Assembly: GCA_021817985.1 (NCBI GenBank)
Contig: JAKAFK010000003.1
Span: 71,136-113,285, forward strand
Source: Pseudomonadota bacterium
Lineage (GTDB): Bacteria; Pseudomonadota; Gammaproteobacteria; Burkholderiales; JAKAFK01
Direction of reading: 5' to 3'
DNA: 42,150 bases
Below the pieces are notes generated by a model, which saw only the letters and a program-made list of their open reading frames with translations, searched no databases and had not been told where the DNA came from. The position numbers and the translations under genes were made by a program. Positions 37,513 to 42,150 of the stretch are shown piece by piece (position 1 is the first letter of the stretch; the number at the start of each line of letters is the position of its first letter).

Positions 37513-38244
37513 ATGCCGTGGATCCTCGACCAGCCCCGCTCCGTGCAAGAAGCCCAGGCGATCCAAGAGCGCCTGCGCGAGCAAGTCGTACGGGAGGACC
37601 GGCTGGGCACGGTACGGCATCTATGCGGCCTCGACATCGGACTGCTCAAGGCCAATACCGTCGCGCGCGCGGCGGCGGCAGTATTCACCTTTCCCGATCT
37701 CCAACCGGTCGAATGCGCGATCGCCTGCACGCCGGTGACCTTCCCGTACGTGCCGGGGCTCCTCTCCTTCCGGGAGGCGCCGGCCGCGCTTGCTGCCCTG
37801 GCCAAGCTCGCGCGCAAACCGGATCTACTCCTGTACGACGGCCAGGGCTTGGCCCACCCACGCCGCTTCGGCATCGCCTGCCACGTCGGCCTGGCCGCGG
37901 ACATTCCGGCCATCGGCGTCGCCAAGACCCGGCTCATCGGGACCCATGCGGAGCCCCCTGACACGCGCGGCGCATGGACCCCGCTCCTCGACGGAGACGA
38001 AACCATCGGCGCCGTGCTGCGCACCCGTCCGGGAACCCAGCCCATCTACGTATCCATCGGCCACCGGATCAGCCTGGACACTGCGGTACGCTATGTCATG
38101 GCGTGCGTCACCCGCTACCGACTGCCCGAGACGACCCGGTGGTCGCATCGGCTGGCCTCCGGTCAAGGGGAGGCGGCGGCCGCCGGCTGCACCGACGATT
38201 CCGATGGAGCGGCGGCCACGCGCGAGCCCCGGGCGGAGCCCTAG
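37513..38244 (+). CDS. nfi: Endonuclease V (deoxyinosine 3' endonuclease)
   Basis: Endonuclease V nicks DNA one nucleotide 3' of deoxyinosine, starting repair of deaminated adenine. The ATG follows AAGGAAG and gives 243 aa, with the core enzyme in residues about 10-220. Catalytic carboxylates align with E. coli D35, E89 and D110: D41 in GLDIG, E88 in PYVPGLLSFREAP and D109 in YDGQGLAHPRRFG. SIGHRISL near the end is also conserved. The last 30 residues are Ala/Gly-rich and probably disordered. The MBL-fold gene starts 16 nt downstream. Confidence 0.94.
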   Translation: MPWILDQPRSVQEAQAIQERLREQVVREDRLGTVRHLCGLDIGLLKANTVARAAAAVFTFPDLQPVECAIACTPVTFPYVPGLLSFREAPAALAALAKLARKPDLLLYDGQGLAHPRRFGIACHVGLAADIPAIGVAKTRLIGTHAEPPDTRGAWTPLLDGDETIGAVLRTRPGTQPIYVSIGHRISLDTAVRYVMACVTRYRLPETTRWSHRLASGQGEAAAAGCTDDSDGAAATREPRAEP

Positions 38245-38260
38245 CCCTCGGGACCCCCTC

Positions 38261-39283
38261 ATGCGGCCGCTATTTCGCCCTGCGCTCGTCAACGATCCTT
38301 ACGGCGATCCCGCGCTCTTCGTCGATTGCCTGTTCGAACGGCGTGCCCTGCTCTTCGATTTGGGCAATATTCTTGCGCTTCCTCCGCGCAAGATCCTGCG
38401 CATCACCGATGTCTTCGTATCCCATGCCCATATGGATCACTTCATGGGATTCGACTGGCTCCTGCGGATCGGCCTCGGTCGCGATCGCACCGTGTCGCTG
38501 TTCGGCCCCGCAGGGTTCGTCGCGCAGGTCGAGCATAAGCTCGCCGCGTACACCTGGAACCTGGTAACAAGCTATGAAACCGATTTCACCGTCCTCGCCA
38601 CGGAACTCCTCCCGGGCGGCACGGCACGGCGCGCGGCGTTCCATTGCCGGGAGGCCTTCCGGCGCCGGCACGACGAGGATTTTTGCATCCCCGACGGAAT
38701 CATCCACGACAGCCCCCTCTTTCGCGTGCACGCCGCCATCCTGGACCACGGCACCCCGTGCCTCGGCTACCTGCTGGAGGAGAAGCGGCACGTCAACATC
38801 TGGAAGGATCGGCTGGACGAGCTGGGTTTGCCGGTAGGGCCGTGGCTTCGCGAACTCAAGCAGGCGATCCTCCGCGACGAGCCCGAGGACGCGCCGTTTC
38901 GCGCATGGTGGCGCGAGGGCGAACACATCCGCAGCCAAATGCGGCCCTTGGGCGACTTCAAGAACCGCTTGGCCCATATTGTTTCGGGCGAGCGAATCGG
39001 CTATGTGACCGATATCGCCTTCCACGAGGACAACGTACGGCGCCTGGACGCGCTCCTGCGAGGCGCCGATCGGCTGTTCATCGAGACCTGCTTCCTCGAT
39101 GAAGATGCGGCGCGTGCGAAGGAGAAGCGCCATCTGACGGCTCGCCAGGCCGGCTGGATTGCAGCTCGCGTGCACGCAAGACAGGTGATCCCCTTCCACA
39201 TCTCGCCCCTGTATCGGGGCCGGGAGGACGCCCTCCGGGCCGAGCTGGCCACCGCCTTTCGTTCATCCGGCGGCGCTTCATAG
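38261..39283 (+). CDS. Ribonuclease Z-like MBL-fold hydrolase
   Basis: The ATG at 38261, 16 nt after nfi, gives 340 aa. The metal-binding motif is SHAHMDHFMGFD (H55, H57, D59, H60). Later metal ligands are in the ILDHGTPCLGYLLEE and YVTDIAFHEDN stretches, and the final His is in IPFHISPLYRG. This is the RNase Z/ElaC-like branch of the metallo-beta-lactamase fold, but it lacks the usual compact ElaC sequence. It could process tRNA 3' ends or be a phosphodiesterase of unknown substrate. I do not assign rnz. Confidence 0.85.
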   Translation: MRPLFRPALVNDPYGDPALFVDCLFERRALLFDLGNILALPPRKILRITDVFVSHAHMDHFMGFDWLLRIGLGRDRTVSLFGPAGFVAQVEHKLAAYTWNLVTSYETDFTVLATELLPGGTARRAAFHCREAFRRRHDEDFCIPDGIIHDSPLFRVHAAILDHGTPCLGYLLEEKRHVNIWKDRLDELGLPVGPWLRELKQAILRDEPEDAPFRAWWREGEHIRSQMRPLGDFKNRLAHIVSGERIGYVTDIAFHEDNVRRLDALLRGADRLFIETCFLDEDAARAKEKRHLTARQAGWIAARVHARQVIPFHISPLYRGREDALRAELATAFRSSGGAS

Positions 39284-39384
39284 CAATGGCGGCGCGGCCG
39301 CGCCCCGGCGCGGAACGCCCTGCCCTCCTCCCTGCCGTCGCCTATACTGGGGTAAGGCACCCCAGCCGTTCGCAGGAGACGATC

Positions 39385-39870
39385 ATGGCCATTGCGCAGA
39401 CAATCGAGAAGTATCTGGATGCGCATAGCATCCCGTACGATGTGCTCATCCATCCGCGCGCGAGCAACAGCCTGGAAGCGGCCGCATCGGCCCATATCGA
39501 AGGCGCCAGTCTTGCCAAGGCCGTGTTGCTTGAGGACGATGCGGGCTACATGATGGCGGTACTGCCGGCGACCCGGGATCTCGAACTTTCGAAGCTTCGC
39601 CAGAAGATCAGCCGCAAGGTCCGGCTCGCGACGGAAGACACCATTCCCAACGTCTTCAGCGACTGCCAGCTCGGCGCGATTCCGCCCCTCGGGCCCGCCT
39701 ACGGCGTCGACACCATCTGGGACGACAGCCTGGAAAACCGCTCCGACATCTATTTCGAAGCCGGTGACCATGAAGAACTCATCCATCTCGATGCGCGTGA
39801 ATTCCTGACTCTGCTGGGTGACGCGCCGCACGGGGAGATCAGCAGGCCCTTGCCTGCGACCGGCTGGTAG
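39385..39870 (+). CDS. YbaK/EbsC (aminoacyl-tRNA editing) domain protein
   Basis: An ideal ribosome site (AGGAGA) precedes the ATG at 39385, giving 161 aa. The YbaK/prolyl-tRNA-editing fold covers almost the whole chain: IEKYLDAHSIPYDVLIHPRA, LAKAVLLEDDAGYMMAVLPA, LRQKISRKVRLATEDTIPNV and LGAIPPLGPAYGVDTIWDDS. The GAIPP segment is the hallmark. Such stand-alone proteins hydrolyse mischarged tRNAs, but specificity cannot be read here. The BON gene follows after 38 nt. Confidence 0.88.
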   Translation: MAIAQTIEKYLDAHSIPYDVLIHPRASNSLEAAASAHIEGASLAKAVLLEDDAGYMMAVLPATRDLELSKLRQKISRKVRLATEDTIPNVFSDCQLGAIPPLGPAYGVDTIWDDSLENRSDIYFEAGDHEELIHLDAREFLTLLGDAPHGEISRPLPATGW

Positions 39871-39908
39871 GCGGCTGGAAGACTCGGAACGGACAGGGAG
39901 ACGGAAAC

Positions 39909-40631
39909 GTGAGCGAGACAAAGACGATTCCCGCTGAGGTCAGTGCCGCCTTCGAGCGGGAACCTCGCATCGGTATCCACCGCAATCTTATCACCCTGGC
40001 GCTTCGGGACGGCGTCCTGGTGCTCGAAGGCGAAGTCGATGCGCTGCCCGCCAAGCGCCTCGCGGCGGAGATCGCCCGCGAAATCATGGGGGTGCGCATC
40101 GATGACCGCCTGCGGGTCGCGCCCCTTGAACCCCTGGGAGACGGGGCGCTTCGCACCGCCTTCGCGGGCGCGCTGCTGAAGGAAAACAGCCTTCGCAACT
40201 GCGCCGTTCATGTGTGGGCCAACGGACGGGACGAAGAAGTCCGAACGGCCCCAGCCGATGCCTGCGGGACCCTCCACGTCCTGGTCGAGGACGGGGTGGT
40301 CACCGTTCAAGGCGAAGTGCTCAGCCTGTCGCATCGCCGGCTGGTGGAGCTTCTCGCTTGGTGGAGCCCGGGCTGCCGCAACGTCGTGAACGAGTTGCGC
40401 GTGCGTCCGCCCGAGCAGGATTCGGACGATGAGATCAACGACGCGGTCCGTTTCGCGATCGAAAAAGATCACCTGATCCCCTCCGGTCAGGTCAGCGCGC
40501 TCACGCGCGAGCGCACCGTGACCCTGGATGGGCTCGTCTTTCGAGGCGCCGAACGCGAGCGGGCACAGCTCGACGCCTGGTGCATCTCGGGCGTGCGCGA
40601 CGTGATCGATCGCATCGAAGTCCGAAGCTAG
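39909..40631 (+). CDS. Protein with three BON-like domains
   Basis: The GTG follows GGGAGACGG and gives 240 aa with no signal peptide. Three repeats of the BON type (alpha-beta-alpha-beta-beta) can be seen: about 11-72 (ITLALRDGVLVLEGEVDALP), 78-169 (LHVLVEDGVVTVQGEVLSLS, with VVNELRVRPPE) and 172-240 (INDAVRFAIEKDHLI, VTLDGLVFRGAERERAQ, VRDVIDRIEVRS). BON domains usually bind phospholipid or occur in envelope-stress proteins such as OsmY. Without a signal peptide this one is probably cytosolic, and its role is unknown. It lies between the YbaK gene and hfq. Confidence 0.82.
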   Translation: MSETKTIPAEVSAAFEREPRIGIHRNLITLALRDGVLVLEGEVDALPAKRLAAEIAREIMGVRIDDRLRVAPLEPLGDGALRTAFAGALLKENSLRNCAVHVWANGRDEEVRTAPADACGTLHVLVEDGVVTVQGEVLSLSHRRLVELLAWWSPGCRNVVNELRVRPPEQDSDDEINDAVRFAIEKDHLIPSGQVSALTRERTVTLDGLVFRGAERERAQLDAWCISGVRDVIDRIEVRS

Positions 40632-40740
40632 GTCCGCGCAAGAGGGCCGACCGAAGATCCGCTTCCGGCTAGAGTCGATTGCCTAACCCTGCTAAACTGG
40701 CCGGACGCCTGCCACTTCAGAATCAAGCGGGGAACACACC

Positions 40741-40977
40741 ATGGCCAAAGGGCCCCAATCGCTGCAAGAACCGTTTCTCAACACGCTGCGCAAAGAGCAC
40801 ATTCCCGTCTCCGTCTTTCTGGTGAACGGGATCAAGCTCGTCGGCAAGATCGAGTCTTTCGATCAATATCTCGTGATGCTGAGGGGCGCGGACAACGTCA
40901 CGCAAACCATCTTCAAGCATGCGATTTCGACCATTTCGCCGTCCCGGCAGGTCACTGTCCCGGCAAAGGAAGCTTGA
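40741..40977 (+). CDS. hfq: RNA chaperone Hfq
   Basis: Hfq is the hexameric Sm-like protein that pairs small RNAs with mRNAs. It is 78 aa. The start [20 protein letters not shown], the Sm1 motif [20 protein letters not shown] and the Sm2 motif [12 protein letters not shown] are all present, including Q8 and the KHA triplet. Compared with E. coli, the loop before Sm2 ([15 protein letters not shown]) appears two residues longer. The usual partners miaA and hflX are not adjacent. It converges with leuA, with 21 nt between stop codons. The unusual site suggests either a relocated hfq or a second copy. Confidence 0.95.
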   Translation: MAKGPQSLQEPFLNTLRKEHIPVSVFLVNGIKLVGKIESFDQYLVMLRGADNVTQTIFKHAISTISPSRQVTVPAKEA

Positions 40978-40998
40978 TCGCCTCGGCGCGCGAAACCG

Positions 40999-42150
40999 CT
41001 ACAGTTGCGGGTTGAGACGCTCCAGGTTGGTGTGCAGCTTGTTCAAGGCGTGAATGTACGCCTTGGCCGAGGCCACGACGATGTCGGTATCGGCGCCTTG
41101 GCCGTTGACGATCCGCCCGCCCTTCGCCAGGCGCACGGTCACTTCGCCCTGGGCGTCCGTCCCGGAGGTGATATTGTTCACGGAGTAGAGCTGCAACTCC
41201 GCACCGCTGCCGACGATCGTCTCCAGGGCCTTGAACGCGGCGTCCACGGGACCGCTGCCCGGCGCCTCGGCATGCTTTTCCGCGCCGTTCTCCGAAATCA
41301 CGACGCGGGCCCGCGGGATCTCTCCCGTCTCCGAACACACCTTGAGCGAGACGAGCTTGAAGTGCTCGGGTTCGAGCAAGGCCACCTCATCGCTGATCAA
41401 TGCATGAATATCCTCGTCGAAGATCTCATGCTTCTTGTCGGCCACTTCCTTGAACCGCGTAAAGGCGGCATTGATCGCCTCTTCGGATTCCAGTTCGATG
41501 CCGAGCTCGCGCAATCGGGTGCGGAATGCATTGCGTCCGGAATGCTTGCCCAGGACCATTTTGTTGGCGGTCCATCCCACGTCCTCGGCCCGCATGATCT
41601 CATAGGTCTCCCGGCTTTTCAGCACGCCGTCCTGGTGAATCCCTGATTCGTGCGCAAAGGCGTTGGCGCCCACGATCGCCTTGTTGGGCTGCACCGCAAA
41701 ACCGGTGATGCCCGCCACCAACCGGCTCGCCGGCACGATCTGCGTCGCATCGATATGCGTCTCGCAGCCAAACACGTCCTGGCGCGTGCGAACCGCCATG
41801 ACGATCTCTTCCAGCGCGGCATTGCCGGCGCGCTCGCCCAGCCCGTTGACGGTGCACTCCACTTGGCGCGCGCCATTGATGACCGCCGAAAGGGAATTGG
41901 CCACGGCCAGCCCCAGGTCGTTGTGACAGTGAACGGAGAACACGACCTTGTCGGCATTCGGAATGCGCGCTTTCAGATCACGCACCAAGGCGCCGAAGGC
42001 ATCCGGCAGGCTATAGCCCACCGTGTCTGGGATATTGAGCGTCGTCGCGCCCGCATCGATCACGGCCTCCAGCACGCGGCACAGGAAATCCAGCTCGGAG
42101 CGGCCCGCATCCTCGGGAGAAAACTCCACGTTGTCCGTATAGCGCCGTGC
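40999..42150 (-). CDS. leuA: 2-isopropylmalate synthase (N-terminus outside window)
   Basis: LeuA condenses 2-ketoisovalerate with acetyl-CoA in leucine synthesis. The last 383 codons are visible, out of about 510. The visible catalytic part includes [10 protein letters not shown], the metal site [18 protein letters not shown] (HxH), [19 protein letters not shown] and [16 protein letters not shown]. The C-terminal LeuA dimer/regulatory domain (allosteric leucine site) follows from about residue 270 of the fragment. It ends LNRLNPQL-like (LERLNPQL), typical of the family. It is intact as far as visible and converges with hfq. Confidence 0.97.
   Translation of the reverse strand, partial: ARRYTDNVEFSPEDAGRSELDFLCRVLEAVIDAGATTLNIPDTVGYSLPDAFGALVRDLKARIPNADKVVFSVHCHNDLGLAVANSLSAVINGARQVECTVNGLGERAGNAALEEIVMAVRTRQDVFGCETHIDATQIVPASRLVAGITGFAVQPNKAIVGANAFAHESGIHQDGVLKSRETYEIMRAEDVGWTANKMVLGKHSGRNAFRTRLRELGIELESEEAINAAFTRFKEVADKKHEIFDEDIHALISDEVALLEPEHFKLVSLKVCSETGEIPRARVVISENGAEKHAEAPGSGPVDAAFKALETIVGSGAELQLYSVNNITSGTDAQGEVTVRLAKGGRIVNGQGADTDIVVASAKAYIHALNKLHTNLERLNPQL

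Overview
The window is a GC-rich, gene-dense stretch of bacterial chromosome, about 42 kb long. It contains no rRNA, tRNA, CRISPR array, transposase or phage gene that I could recognise. The housekeeping set greA-carB-carA-dapB-bamE, fur, recN, nadK, hrcA, hemH, murB, grpE-dnaK-dnaJ and hfq points to a gammaproteobacterium or close relative. A DsrC-like sulfur relay protein, a di-haem cytochrome c, a DUF2249-hemerythrin, FdhE and MobA suggest a respiratory, probably sulfur-oxidising chemolithotroph. An Acidiferrobacter- or Acidithiobacillus-like lifestyle would fit. The taxonomic placement is inference from gene content only.

Region 1 (1-6.4 kb, minus strand) is bamE-dapB followed by carA-carB-greA. 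greA is cut by the window edge. The carAB group has its own sigma70-like promoter overlapping the end of dapB.

Region 2 (6.4-11.2 kb) is an accessory block between bamE and fur, genes that are divergent neighbours in pseudomonads. On the minus strand it holds an apparent PadR-controlled cassette: padR, a DUF2202 ferritin-like protein, a PagL-type lipid A deacylase and a frameshifted small ORF. A double GATATATC operator lies upstream of padR. On the plus strand are a small unknown gene and a two-gene ABC-2 exporter.

Region 3 (11.3-22.3 kb) is the conserved stress and cell-wall core: fur, nadK-recN (minus), hrcA, hemH-murB, a hemerythrin gene (minus) and grpE-dnaK-dnaJ. A good sigma32-type promoter precedes grpE, and a strong hairpin lies between dnaK and dnaJ. 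Three genes (the ABC ATPase gene, nadK and hrcA) lack a Shine-Dalgarno sequence and have a -10 box 7-8 nt before the ATG, as expected for leaderless mRNAs.

Region 4 (22.3-36 kb) is mixed. On the minus strand are glycerate kinase, a GNAT acetyltransferase, an auxin-efflux-type carrier, an EgtD-type histidine methyltransferase without EgtB, and a PBP7-type peptidase. On the plus strand are an OmpR/QseC-type two-component pair running into mobA, and then fdhE. Several small unknown genes follow, one behind a strong promoter with a long leader. The region ends with a di-haem cytochrome c and a LysR regulator.

Region 5 (36-42 kb) carries a DsrC-like gene divergent from lysR, an HPP membrane protein, endonuclease V, an RNase Z-like hydrolase, a YbaK-domain protein, a triple-BON protein, hfq, and the 3' part of leuA on the minus strand.

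No single large novel system stands out. The most interesting material is the PadR cassette, the set of putative leaderless promoters, the DsrC variant lacking the C-terminal cysteine, the orphan EgtD, and the small-gene region at 32-34 kb.
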